Assembly (NCBI RefSeq): GCF_033568475.1
Contig: NC_133123.1
Span: 150,427,753 to 150,491,752 of the forward strand
Direction of reading: 5' to 3'
DNA: 64,000 nucleotides
Origin: Henckelia pumila
Taxonomy: Eukaryota > Streptophyta > Magnoliopsida > Lamiales > Gesneriaceae
A program made the translations under genes and the position numbers. The stretch's first letter is position 1. Every line of letters starts with the position of its first letter. Below are positions 1 to 12,527 of the stretch, one piece after another. The notes below the pieces were generated by a model. It ran no database searches and was not told the origin of the DNA. It was given only the letters and a program-made list of their open reading frames with translations.

Positions 1-455
1 GTATTGAACTTAATTTTTCTTTATTGCATTTTTGTGAAGTTTGATATGGAAAATGTTATGAGCAAACATGGAAATAATATCATGAAAATTTGCATACCGG
101 ATAGTGGTACAACGCACACTATTCTGCGAGATGAAAGATATTTCTTGAAAATAAAACCAACAAAAACAATGGTGAATATAATATCAGGTACTGTAGACTT
201 GATTAAAGGTTGTGGTAAAGCACAATTTTTGTTACCAAATAGTACAAAATTTCTGATAAATGATGCTTTATATTCACCACAATCGAAAAGAAATTTGTTG
301 AGTTTTAATGACATATATTCTCATGGATATGATACTGAGACGATAACTGATGGAAATCAAAAATATATGTGTCTTACCACATATAAATCAGGAAAGAAAT
401 ATGTGGTTGAAAAATTATCAATGCTCCCTACTGGATTGCATTATACACATATAAC

Positions 456-1120
456 TGTAGGGGTGATCACATTTTTTCAAAAACCGCCCGAACCGACCAC
501 CCCGCACCGCCTCGCACCGTCGTATCTCATTTTTTGAAATAACCGCGGTTTTAAAAAAAAATGGAAACCGCCCCGCTGCCATGGTTCGGTTATAATTTTT
601 GGCACAAACCGCCCCGCACCGCACCGCCATGCATAGTGGTATTTATCTAGAGTTATATTTATAGCACATTGTATATACATTATACACAATAGATTTGATC
701 CTATGCCGCCTCCACTCTCTTCTATCCCAACACTTCTTCAAAAAAATTTCCCCTCTTTATCTCTTCATAATCTATTTACTACTTTTTTATACAAATATTA
801 ATCTTAAACCTTGCCTAAACATATTATAGCTGATTAACTTTATTTTATCGTTTGATTTTTATTTTATTTAGTTTTATTTTGTTTATTATAGTTTTCATTC
901 ATTATTCTAATAATTTGAATAATTTTATTTTTTTCCATTTTACCTATCATTAAAAAAAATCGCGAATCGACCGCAACCGCTTAAAATCGCCGAAAACCGC
1001 AAAAATGATTTTACATATAAAACCGCAACAAAAAAAATAAAATATAACCGAACCACAATTGGCAATTCGGTTTGATTTTCTTATGAAAAACCGCCAAACC
1101 GCACCGTGATCACCCCTACA
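456..1120. mobile_element. hAT-like non-autonomous MITE nested in Copia A
   Basis: The insert interrupts the pol frame that continues uninterrupted in the relative at 19911-26290. Its ends are perfect inverted repeats, TGTAGGGGTGATCAC at 456 and GTGATCACCCCTACA ending at 1120. Just inside, both ends carry many CCGCACCGC/AAACCGC words in opposite orientation. Target sequence catata is repeated on both sides, but the left copy is followed by two or three extra bases, so the target duplication is 6-8 bp and slightly decayed. About 665 bp with no transposase. The TAGGGGTG start and 8-bp-like duplication fit the hAT superfamily (inference). Confidence 0.8.
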
Positions 1121-3812
1121 TATAAGGCCAATCGAATCAAATATGGTGGTTAATAGTTCTTCAATATTAATCAATTGGCATGATCGATTGGAACATCCTG
1201 GTTCAATAATGATGCGAAGAATTATTGAAAGTACGCATGGTCATCCATTGAAAGACCAGAAGATCTTTCAGAATAATAAGTTTCAATGTAAATCATGTTC
1301 TCTTGGAAAACTTATTATAAGACCATCGCTAGCTAAAATCCAAACATAATCACCCATATTTCTTGAACGTATTCAGAGTGATATTTGTGGGCCAATTCAT
1401 CCATCATGTGGACCATTTCGATATTTTATGGTATTGATCGATGCCTCCAGCAGATGGTCACATGTATGCTTATTGTCAACTCGGAATGTGGCATTTGCAA
1501 AACTAATGGCTCAAATAATAAAATTGCGGAATCAATTTCTCGATTATACAATCAAGAAAATAAGACTTGATAATGCTGGAGAATTTACTTCCCAAACTTT
1601 CAATGACTATTGTATGTCAATGGGAATTACTGTTGAACATCCTGTTGCTCATATTCATACATAGAATGGATTAGCTGAATCATTGATTAAACGTCTACAA
1701 CTGATTGCTAGACCAATGATTATGAAAACAAAACTCCCTATTTCTATATGGGGACATGCAATTTTACATGCTGTGGCATTAATTCGCATCAGACCAAGTG
1801 CATATCATAAATTCTCCCCATTGCAGCTTGCATTTGGTAAAGAACCAAATATTTCTCATCTGAGAATTTTTGGATGTATGGTGTATGTGCCTATTGCACC
1901 ACCTCAATGATAAAAAATGGGTCCTCAAAGAAAAATCGGTATTTATATCGGTTATGATAGCCCATCAATCATTCAATATCTTGAGCCTCAGACAGGCGAT
2001 GTGTTTACAGCACATTTTGCTGATTGTCATTTTAATGAAGAAATCTTCCCAATGTTAGGGGGAGAAAAAAAACACATCGAAAAAGAAATCACATGGTATG
2101 TACCATCATTGTTACATTTGGATCCAAGGACCAAACAATGTGAGAAAGATGTACAACAAATTGTGCACTTGCAAAGAATTGCAAATCAAATGCCAGATGC
2201 ATTTGCAGACACAAAAGGGGTAACAAAATCATATTTACATGTTGTAAATGCCCCTGCTCGAATTGAAATTCCAAAGAAATAAATTGAAGACACTCATGAT
2301 GTCATAAAACGCTTGAAGCGTGGAAGGCCAGTCGGTTCCAAGGATAAAAATCCTCGGAAAAAAAAAGGCATAGAGAAACACGATGATCATAAAATAGAAA
2401 ATGGTGTTCCAGAAGAAACACTTGATGATGAAAATGTTCTGTCAGAACCACAAACTGACGAGAATCGTGAAATCTCTATCAATTATATTAATATTGGAAA
2501 AATATGGAACCGAAAAGATATAGAAGATATTGATGAGATATTTTCTTATAATGTGGCATGTGACATCATAAATGAAAACAAGGATCATGAACCAAAAACC
2601 TTTGGTGAATGTAAAACTCGTCATGATTGGGCAAAATGGAAAGATGCCATCTAGGTTGAATTGGATTCGCTGAATAAACGTAATTTTTTTGGACATATAG
2701 TCCTCACACCTGAAGGTGTAAAACCTGTTGGATACAAATGGGTTTTATTCGAAAGCGAAATGAGAAAAATGAAATATTCAGATATAAAGCTAGACTTGTT
2801 GCACAAGGTTTTTCTCAAAGGCCTGGAATTGATTATGAAAAAACGTATTTTCCTGTTATGGATGCAATTATGTTTCGATATTTAATTAGTTTGGCAGTGT
2901 CTGAAAATTTGAAAATGTGTCTTATGGATGTTGTTACAGCTTACTTATACGGATCACTTGATAGTGATATATACATGAAAATCCCCGAAGGATTTAAGAT
3001 GCCTGAAGCACAAAGTTCAAAACCCAGAGAATTTTATTCTGTAAAATTGCAAAGATCATTATATGGGTTAAAGCAATCCGGCCGAATGTGGTATAATCGG
3101 CTAAGTGAGCACTTGATGAAAAAGGGATATGTAAATGATCCAATATGTCCTTGTGTTTTCATCAAGAAAACAACATCCGGATGTGTAATTATTGTTGTAT
3201 ATGTTGATGATTTAAACATCATTGGAACGAATAAAGAAATTCAAGAAGTTATGATGTACTTGAAGGAAGAATTCGAAATGAAGGATCTTGGAAAAACTAA
3301 GTATTGTCTGGGTTTGCAAATCGAACAAAAACAATGTGGAATTTTTGTTCACCAGGCAAATTATACAGAAAAGATCCTTAAATGTTTTAATATGGATAAA
3401 TCAAATCCATTAAGTACTCCAATGGTTGTAAGATCATTAAACATAGAAAATGATCCATTCCGTCAATGTGAAGATGATGAAGTTATTCTTGGTCCAGAAG
3501 TACCATATTTAAGTGTCATTGGTGCCCTTATCTATCTTGCAAATTGCACTAGACCTGATATATCTTTTGCTGTAAATTTATTGGTAAGATTTAGTTCATA
3601 TCCAACAAAGAGGCACTGGAACGGAATTAAACATATATTCCGTTATCTACGAGGAACAACAGATTTGGGACTTTTGTACTCAAAAGACACCAATCAAAGT
3701 ATCATTGGTTATGCTGATGCTGGATATTTATCTGATTCACATAAGGCACGTTCCCAAATCGGATATGTATTTACTCGTGGAGGCACCGTAATTTCTTGGC
3801 GTTCACAGAAAC

Positions 3813-6478
3813 TGAAACGACCCTAACTCTATAATTAATAAATAAATATGCGGATTTTTTTTTTTTTATACTTACTGAATAAAATATGTACATATATGCC
3901 CATACATATATGCACAGAATAAAAAGATTTAAAAATAAATAAATAAATAACTCAAATAAAAATGCATTCTTTAATAAAATAAATATCTGAGTCAAATATT
4001 GAATTAAAATACTACATAAATAAAATGATTAAAGTTTGCATGCACTGAAAATATTTAAATAAAATATTTCAAACCACAACCACTGAAAATAATTAAAATG
4101 TATAACATGCTGAAGTATTCAAAACATGCAATGTGACTCAGACATCTATCACTGTCACGGGGATCACTGCCAGCCTGCTCATACGTCCTCGCCTCCGGTG
4201 GGTACTACATCCTCTACGTACTCACCTGCACCATACCAGTGTAGTGAGCCTAGAAGCCCAACATGATAACATAACAAGGATTTAAAATAATTTAAATCAC
4301 TTTAATACTAATACATAACATATACATGAATGAGCATGCTTAAAATAACATTATGACATAACATAACTTAAATTAACTTAAATATCATAATCATACATAA
4401 TACATAAACATTGTTGAGCAAATTATTTTCTAATATCGCATGGTTGTATCCATAGTGTAACCTTAAATCATACATCAAATACTGATCAGCGTGGAAACCA
4501 ACGTACGTGGCGGTGACGAATCACCTCTTAAATTGGCAGTAAACTGCCCTTCAATAGTTCACATATGGGAACGAATCCCCCTCAAATTGTCACACTACTT
4601 CAACTTCCAACATAAAATATTTTCTTTTGCTCAACCTTAAACATTAAATCATGCATAAAATTATTTCATGAATGCATGTACTTAAATAAAATGTGTGTCC
4701 TTAATATATATTTAATTTAATTTCATACTAACATATAAATATTAAAAATAACTCCCATGCATAAAATAATTAAATATATATTCAGGACACATGCAAATTT
4801 CTCATGAATTGTACTGGACTGCTGGCCCTAAACCCAAGCCTATTTACTTAAATCTGACCCATTAACACTGAGACTGACCCATTAACATACTTAAGCCCAA
4901 TAAAATTATTCTAAGCCCAATTAAATAATTCAAGCCCATTAACAACCAATTCTGGCCCAATGGGCCCAAAAGCCCAAAGACTGGCCCAATAACTTTCATG
5001 GGCCCTAAAGCCCATAAAATTTAGTGGGCTCACTTAATTAAATTAATTAAGCCCAAATAATTAAGTTCAACCCAAAATAATTAAATGGAGCCCAATTAAA
5101 TTTTTGAGATTTAATTAGGCCCATTAAACCCTTAATTAAACTAAAAACTTAAAAAATAAAAATACCCGAGTCCAACTAACTTAACCCGGACCCGGACCCA
5201 ACTAACTTAACCCATGACCCGCTGACTTGACCCGGACCACCAAACCCGACCGGACCCAACTGAAAACCCTAGCCCGAACCCAAACAGCCCCTCCCTCGTT
5301 CCTCTCGGCCGCCGCGAGCAGCAGCCCTTCTAGGGCTGCTGCCGCCCTGCTCCGGCCACCCCTGGCCGGAGCCCCGCCACCCAGACGTAGCCCATGTCTG
5401 GGCGGTTCGAACCTAGCCCCTGACCCCGGCCCATGCACCCCACAGACCATCAGCCGAGCCCCCTTCCCCGAAACCCTAGCTGCGCTTCCATGGAGACCGA
5501 TCGGCTCTTGGTGGTTTCCTGGGCTCGTTTGGCTCGAACCACTCGAGCCATTTGAGTCTAGGCAACCCTCACACACCCTACTACCCTTAGACCAGCAGTG
5601 GTACGAGCCATGGCTAAGAAAAACGTGAGATTGATCAATAAAACACAAGAACAAATGCATAAAATCGAACCGATCCCGTTTTGTTTCTGAAATTTTCGAA
5701 GGAAAATCTGATTCTCACACACACACACACATAATAACTGATATGGTAAAAAAAAAGAGAAAGAATCATGCCTTGCACCGTAGTTTGAAGAGAAAGGAGT
5801 GCGTGGGACGATTCCGGGACGACGAACGACCAACTTGAAGCTTGAACAATCGAGGCTATGGGGTTTTTCTGTGGGATGCCGATGAAGATGATGAATAGTG
5901 GGGAGGGAGGCGGCTGAATTGTGTGAGTGATCGGGTGGGTTTGGGTAGATTAGGTTTTGGGTTTTTTTATTTTAATTAAAATATAGGTTAATTAAATATA
6001 GATAAAGGTTTTAAATATAAAAATATACAACTTAAACTTTCAAATAAAATTTAAAATCTGATAACTCAATTTAAAATCCCGAAATTACAATTTTAGGAAA
6101 TTTTAAAAATAATTAAAAGTCATTAAAATGGCTAAATTTGGATAAAAAATGGACTCCTAAAATTATATAAAATTAAATATTAAGAATATTGAGGAAATAA
6201 AACTCAAAATAATATTTTTGGGCTCTAAAAAGACTCATAAAATAATTTGGATAGAAAGTTGTCATCTCGTTCGTCCACGGTCCCGTCTACGCGATCAAAA
6301 ACAATTAAATACTAAAAATCATAAAAATCACTAATTATGGGTTAAATGCTTAAAAAAATAAATTAAATCATGCACACATAATTCACATAATTATTTAACC
6401 CATAAATCTAAAATTTAAATAATTAAATTCCCTAATTATGCATGCAGATTTACGTATTTAAAAATATCGGGTGTTACA
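3813..6478 (-). mobile_element. Solo LTR of a Gypsy-type element, inserted in Copia A RNase H
   Basis: It splits the codons between SWRSQK and QTLVTTS, which are contiguous in the intact family member. Read on the minus strand it begins TGTAACACCCGATATTTT and ends GGGTCGTTTCA, giving the TG...CA termini of an LTR. The flanking 5-mers are gaaac (3808-3812) and aaaac (6479-6483), a target duplication with one change. No gag or pol is present in 2666 bp, so a solo LTR left by LTR-LTR recombination is the simplest reading. It holds a GC-rich block at 5230-5560 and many GCCCAATTAA-like words at 4830-5110. Confidence 0.75.
5202..5660 (-). other. Long ORF in GC-rich block of the solo LTR, unrecognised
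   Basis: A 152-codon ORF in the sense orientation of the LTR. The predicted product is rich in Gly, Ser, Arg and Ala, with no family I recognise. An overlapping ORF on the other strand (5227-5628) is almost as long, which is what a high-GC, stop-poor stretch gives by chance. I do not regard it as a demonstrated gene. It marks a sharp GC island inside otherwise AT-rich LTR sequence. Confidence 0.25.
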
Positions 6479-7033
6479 AAAACAAACACTCGTAACAACT
6501 TCATCAAATCACGCCGAGATTATTGCATTACATGAAGCAAGTCGTGAATGCGTATGGTTAAAGTCAATGACCAAACATATCCAAATATCGTGTGGATTGA
6601 CAGTAGACAAGAAGCCTGTGACACTATATGAAGATAATGCTGCATGTATTGCTCAAATGAAAGAAGGATACATCAAAAGTGATAGAACCAAACATATCCC
6701 CCCAAAATTCTTTGCCTACACTCAAGAGCTTGAGAAGAATAAATTTATTGATATCTGTTACATTCAATCAAGTGAGAACTCATCAGATCTCTTCACAAAG
6801 GCACTTTCCACGACGATATTCAGAAAGCATATATACAACATTGGGATGCGCAATCTACGGAATATGTGAAGAATCACTCATGTTAACATGAGTGAGAGTT
6901 TACGTGGCTGCACTCTTTTTTCCTTACTATGGTTTTTATCCCACTGGGTTTTTCCTAGTAAGGTTTTTAACGAGGCAGTATAAAACACGTAATGAAGACA
7001 ATCATCATATCACGATCATCATCACAAGGGGAG

Positions 7034-7045
7034 TGTTGAAAAATA

Positions 7046-7084
<39 letters not shown>

Positions 7085-7335
7085 GTTGAATATTGAATAT
7101 TGAATATTGAATATTGAATATTGAGTTGTAAAATGTGGAAAATTAGTGTGTGATGATGTAGATGATGATGTTTTAATTTTTGGACTAATCTAAAATGTGG
7201 ATCTATAAATAGGTCTTCATTTGTGATGAAAAATACAATTGAGTTGAGAGAAAAATATTATAAAGTATAGAGTTTGATATATTTTGAGTTTTGAAGTATT
7301 TACTTTTTACCGTAAATTTTTACTTTTTCACAACA
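7034..7335 (+). repeat. 3' LTR of Copia A (old copy)
   Basis: Starts TGTTGAAAAATATATT and ends TTTTTCACAACA, matching the family A LTRs at 19911 and 26018. It is 302 bp against 273 bp in the young copy. The extra length comes from an expanded TTA run (about 7047-7083) and a TGAATAT tandem run (about 7086-7122). The TATA-like TATAAATA is at 7204-7211. Confidence 0.9.
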
Positions 7336-7499
7336 AATTTGAGTATTTATTTATTTCGTAATTAATAGAATTTAATTAAAATATTTTCTGTCAACACAAT
7401 ATATATATATATAAGTATATATATAGTTTTGATACCATGCACCTTAATGTGCAGGGTTTTGGTCGCTCATGAAAATCCTGCACACCCTAGCGTGATATC

Positions 7500-7548
<49 letters not shown>

Positions 7549-8120
7549 TTGCTTGAAAGTTGAGTTAATTTGTATACCGTTTCAAATTTTCAAATATATA
7601 TATTTTTAATCTCTGATCATGAACCATGCAACTTTGCAAGCTAGCTAGTGTCTCAAGTGAACCGGGTTTTGGATACGATAAATGGTAGTTTGCTATCTTC
7701 AAACTAAGGAAAAAAAATTACATTTTGTATTACATGTTTTTCATTTTGATCATATTATCGGTCACTTCACATTTCAAGTCCACTCATATTCATTGTTACA
7801 TCAGTATTGTTATGTATCAAGCTAGTTAGTACTTTGATAAAAAATGACTAAAATCTAAAATAAAAATAAAGTGAAATTAGTGAGCTAATTAAGATCTTAA
7901 ATCGATCGACTGAAAATATAACATAAAATGTAAAACATGCAAGTTATATGTGTCACCAAAAATATACTTATCACAAGAAGAGGAAATTAAGCTTGTTAAA
8001 CAGCTTCTTCTACCCTTTTAACGACCCTTTCTTCGAGTGAATGAGTGAATGACTTTTTTTTTCTTTTTTTCTTTTTGATGGTGAGTGAATGACTTTTTAT
8101 TATCTATTTTATTTTATTAA
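7336..8120. other. AT-rich spacer with a hairpin and (AT)n runs
   Basis: No gene seen. It contains the fold-back at 7420-7511, an (AT)n run at about 7503-7547, and otherwise unremarkable AT-rich sequence up to the Copia LTR at 8121. Confidence 0.6.
7420..7511. repeat. Imperfect inverted repeat (fold-back, possible tiny MITE)
   Basis: The left arm (about 7427-7460) contains TTTTGATACCATGC and GTGCAGGGTTTT. The right arm (about 7471-7506), reverse-complemented, contains TTTTGATATCACGC and GTGCAGGATTTT. The loop is about 10 bases. Both outer ends run into TATATA repeats, so a TA target duplication cannot be told from simple sequence. Confidence 0.55.
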
Positions 8121-8335
8121 TGAAAGAATTTATGAGAAGCTGTATTTTATTCTTTTACAAATACACAATATATAAGTGCACGATTATGTGCAAAAGAAAG
8201 GAAACTAAAAATACAATGGAAAGTGAATTAATCTAGCCAAATTCTTTGATATGGTTTGATTCTAACAGATTTGTTCCTGTAATCTCGGGATCCAATATTG
8301 CTTGAGTTTATTTGTCTTCAATAATTTCCTTATCA
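8121..8335 (-). repeat. 3' LTR of Copia B
   Basis: Begins TGAAAGAATTTATGAG and ends TTTCCTTATCA on the plus strand, nearly identical to 12528-12748. It lies downstream of RNase H in the element's own orientation. Confidence 0.93.
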
Positions 8336-8404
8336 TGATCCTTCAAGTTGGAGTGGGAATGACAGTGAACTCCCAACTTGCTACGAAGATGAGTGAATGA
8401 AGCC

Positions 8405-11400
8405 TTAGATAAAGTAGTCAATCTCAATATGTTTTGTTCGAGCATGAAACATTGGGTTGACGGACATGTATAAGGCACTAACATTATCACAAAACAGCTT
8501 GGGAGGCCTTGGCAGAGAAATGCCGATATCTCGAAGCAAGAAAGTCACCCAAGTTAATTCAGTTGTAGTTGATGCCATGCAACGATATTCCGCCTCCGTA
8601 CTAGAACGAGAAACAGTCGGCTGCTTTTTGGAACTCCATGAGATGCAGTTAGCTCCAAGAAACACACAAAATACTGATGTGCTCCGACGGGTGGAAGCGC
8701 AACCGACCCAGTCAGCATCACAAAATGCATATAGGGAAAGTGGACTTCTGGCTAAGAAACGAACACCAAAATCTTGTGTGCCTTTAAGATATCGCAAGAT
8801 ACGCTTTACTGCCTTAAAATGAAGCATGGTAGGAGCAACAAAATGTTGACAGACTTTATTAACAGCATGAATAATGTCTGGTCTTATGAATTTAAGATAT
8901 TGCAAAGCACCAACAATACTTCGAAAAGCAGTGGAGTCAATAATGTCATTGTCAGAAGAGTGTGGCTGCTCTTTAAGGCTCATGGGTGTTGCAGTACGTG
9001 AGCTATCAAGCATACCGGTGCGAGAGAGCAAGTCACGAGTATATTTACCTTGTGAAAGAAATACTCCTCCAGAAAAATACTTAATTTCAACTCCAAGAAA
9101 GTATTTCAAAAGACCGAGATCTTTAATAGAAAATTTTGTGCCCAATACGGTGATTAAATTGCCAATGAAAAAAGCATCATTTCCAGTCAAAAGAACATCA
9201 TCAACGTAGACTAGAAGTAAAGTGACAATGTTATCTCAACAGTAGATAAAGAGAGATGAGTCGGCCTTACTACAGTAGAAACCAAGGTGAAGCAAAAATT
9301 GAGAAAGTCGATCAAACCAAGCACGTGGAGCCTGCTTTAGTCCATAGAGAGATTTTTTAAGAAGACAAACATGATTAGGAAAATTCTCATCAATAAAACC
9401 CGAAGGTTGCTCCATGTACACAGTTTCTTTAAACTTCCCGTGTAAAAATGCATTTTTAACATCAAGTTACTTCATAGACCAACCAAAAGAGATAGAGAGA
9501 GATATAACCAGTCTTATGGTTATTGGTTTAACAACCGGGCTGAAAGTTTCATCATAATAAACTCCCGAGACTTGAGTGAAACCACAAGCAACTAAGCGTG
9601 CTTTGAATCTTTCAACCGAGCCATCTTCTTTATATTTCACTCGATAGACCTATTTTGAACTCACTATATTGGTGTGAGGTGGGCGAGGAACAAGCTCCCA
9701 CGTTCTGCTATCATGAAGAGCTACAAGTTCTTCTCTCATGGAAGCAGTCCACCTGGAGTCTTTTAGAGCACTTCTCAATGTTTTCGGTTAAAAAATAGTA
9801 TCCTCAGTAGTAGCAGCAAGAGCATGTGTCGAATGAAGCTTGCAGACTTCATAGTCTTTCAAATAGGAGGGAAGTCGTCTTGTTCTTGGTGGAAGAGGAG
9901 CATTTTGAGAAGGAATCTCTGTGTCCGATGAAGTGGCAGATGCTTCTGCATCTATTTGGACAACATTGTTATTGGTTACATGGTCTGAAGGAAGAGCATT
10001 TGTATCCTGAGTTGCATGTGGCTGCTCAAGAATAGCTTCATTTTCATAATTAGTTGAAACCAAAGGGTTATGAGCAAAATCTGAACAACAATCATAAAGA
10101 GTGGTGCGAGAGTCATCAACCTGTCCTGTTTTTTAGAAACATTCGTCATGTATAGGGAATTCTGTCACAACTAATGGCACTGAAGCGTAGAAGTTTCAAG
10201 TGTGGATTTGAATGGGAAGGCATTCTCATCGAAAACAACATGACGAGAGATATAAATCCTTTTTGTCTTTGGCTCCAGACAACGATACCCTTTGTGAAGT
10301 GGACTGTAACCAATGAAAACACATGGATACGTTCTCTTTTCAAACTTTGATCTATTATGATGACGCAGCGAAGGAAAACATCTATACCCCAAGACCCGCA
10401 AACCGCTGTAATTTGGATGTTTTTGATACAGCTTGTGATATGGAGTATCATGTTCTAACAATGTAGATGGAATTCGATTGATTAGATAGACTGCAGTAAG
10501 AAAAACTTCAACCCATAATGGCAAAGGAAGATTTGCATGAAATAACATTGTCAAACCGATCTCGACAATGTGTCGATGTTTACGCTCCGCGACTCCGTTT
10601 TGCTCCGGAGTTCCAGGACATGAAATTTGCATTTGAATGCCACAATTCTTAACATGCTCAAGAAAAATATTTGAACCAAACTCTCCTCCTCCATCACATT
10701 GAAAAGTTTTAATCTTGAGATTAAATTGATTTTCCACAATCTTCTGAAATTTCTTAAAGCAAGAAAAGAAATCCGATTTCCTCTTTAATGGATAAATCCA
10801 TGAGAATCGTGAACAATCATCAACAAATATCACATAAAATCGAAAATTTTGATTCGAAAGAACTGAAGCTGGTCCCCAAAGATCACAGTGAATTTTCTCA
10901 AGAGGTAATGCTGAAATTTTATTTGAATTATTGAATGGTAGCTACAACTCTTCCCCATTTGACAACTAACACATACAGAGGGCTTTGTTTCCCACTGCGT
11001 GACATCAATAACATTTTTCTTGTGTAACAATGATAATGCCTTAGAGTTAGGATGACCAAGTCGTTGATGCCACAATGTTGAAGAGGTGTCGCTTGTCCTT
11101 ATTGCTGCAAAGGTCTCTTGAGAGCTGTCTTCTAAAGCATAAAGTTGTCCTTGTTTATGCCCCTTGGCTATTATTTTCTGAACTTTGTCCTTAACAACAA
11201 AATCAGATGAAGAGAATTCAAAGATACATTCATTATCAGAAGTAAGTTTTCCAACCGATAATAAGTTCTTTTTCAACCCAGGGACCACTAGGATATCTTT
11301 TAGGTTTAGTTTTCCTTCCTTTGTAGAGACAACAGTTTCCCCAGTATGTGAAATAGGCAAACATTCACCATTACCAACGAAAATAACATCCCTACCTCTG

Positions 11401-12482
11401 TAAGGTTTAGCATAGTTTAAGTTACTTGCATCATTTGTCATGTGTGAGGATGCTCCGGAGTCAGCATAGAAGGATGGATCACCATCACGAAGTGTGAGAG
11501 CTGCTAGTTCTTGAGGCAGATCCTCAGACTGATATGAGTAATCAAACCTACGCCAACAATCAATAGCACTATGATTTTCTTTTCCACAGATTTGACAAGT
11601 GGGCTTACCAGCACCGTTGTTCGATGGATGTTGTTGCCCCTCGGCACCATAACTTCTTTTTGGATGATGTTGTTGTCGATCAATCGTCATTGGAGAACTA
11701 TTTACTGCTCCATTTTTAGTGTTATAGTGACTAGCTGGAGTAAAGCCTCATCCTTTAGAATTGAATGGTCCTCTTCCTCCTCGACCATTTCGACCATGAC
11801 CTCTTTGAACAAAGAAGGCTTGTGCATGCTCGACGTAGACTCGATCCTCATCTCTTTGAACCTGGAGAATTTGCTCATGCCCTTGTAAAGCAAGAACGAA
11901 TTGATTGAAGGTGGGATATGGTGGTTTTGTCACCATAGCAAGTAGAAAATTTTCATATTTAGATCCTAACCCACACGCAAATTGAAAAACTTTGTCAAGA
12001 TCCGGAACCGGCTTTTTAATTGCTGCGAGATTGTCACAAATTGACTTAAAATCCTTCAGATATTCATCGACAGATCGTGATCCCTTTTTGATTGTCATCA
12101 ACATGTTTTTCAATAGTCCTTCCTTTTCAATTGTTGTAGGAAGCAGTTGTTCTTCAAGGGAAGTCCAAAGAGAGCAGGCGGAGTCAATCTCTTCAATGGA
12201 ACCCTTTATATCTTCCTTCATAGTGCTAAGAAGCCAAGAGGTGATCAAGCCATCATTGGTGATCCAACGTACATAGGCTGTATTGGAAATTTGTCTTTCG
12301 TCTTTCTCTATTTCTGCAGCAGGTTTCCATCCATCTTTCTCTAGATGATGAAGTACACCCATACTACGATCAAGTGAAAGAATCTGAGATCTCCACATTA
12401 GATAATTTGTGGTGCTTAGCTTAACAGAGATAAGACTAGCACCTTGATGAAACGATTGAATACTGAGGTTAGGTTCCTCCAT
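8405..12482 (-). pseudogene. Copia B gag-pol polyprotein pseudogene
   Basis: Starts at MEEPNLSIQSFHQG (12482). Domains in order: gag (to about 11750), CCHC zinc knuckle CQICGKENHSAIDC (about 11590), protease DSGASSHMT (about 11455), GAG-pre-integrase WHQRLGHP (about 11060), integrase core with CDGGGEF and NGVAERKH (about 10700-10580), reverse transcriptase with [12 protein letters not shown] (about 9340) and VYVDDVLLTG (about 9200), and RNase H ending near 8405. Damage: TGA near 11746 where an Arg codon is expected, a frame change near 10940, another between 10171 and 10063, and a TGA near 9234. It cannot produce an intact polyprotein. Confidence 0.92.
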
Positions 12483-12515
12483 TTTTTTTTTTTTTTTACG
12501 ATTTGCAGGTATAAA

Positions 12516-12527
12516 GCTTTGATACCA
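12516..12527 (-). promoter_or_regulatory. tRNA primer binding site of Copia B
   Basis: On the minus strand TGGTATCAAAGC directly follows the 5' LTR. It closely matches the usual plant retrotransposon site for initiator-Met tRNA (TGGTATCAGAGC). Confidence 0.85.

Larger units (their letters stand above)
4..6869 (+). pseudogene. Copia family A pol pseudogene (PR-INT-RT-RH)
   Basis: Order along the strand: aspartic protease with DSGTTHTIL (near 105-130), GAG-pre-integrase zinc region with WHDRLEHPG (near 1173), integrase core with KKIRLDNAGEF (near 1555-1580), reverse transcriptase with LYGLKQSGRMWYNRL (near 3060) and YVDD (near 3200), then RNase H with LYEDNAAC (near 6630) and the terminal RNLRNM at 6869. 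Stops relative to the intact relative include TAA ending at 1349, TAG at 1664, TGA at 1910, TAA at 2282 and TAG at 2654. A single-base loss near 2742-2746 shifts the frame. The RT-RH part is cut between 3812 and 6479 by an inserted LTR. It cannot encode a functional polyprotein. Confidence 0.92.
1..7335 (+). mobile_element. Ty1/Copia LTR retrotransposon, family A, old copy (5' end outside window)
   Basis: The window opens inside this element just upstream of its protease. Coding remnants run to 6869, followed by a purine-rich tract (CACAAGGGGAG, 7023-7033) and a 3' LTR at 7034-7335. The same family occurs as a complete copy on the other strand at 19911-26290, and the two align over protease, integrase, reverse transcriptase and RNase H. 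This copy is old. It has several in-frame stops, a one-base deletion near 2742-2746, a MITE at 456-1120 and a solo LTR at 3813-6478. The 5' LTR and gag are not in the window. Confidence 0.93.

Noticed and set aside
3813-6478. Complete non-autonomous LTR element (two LTRs) instead of a solo LTR
   Set aside because: No internal direct repeat of the terminal sequence, primer site or purine tract was seen within the insert.
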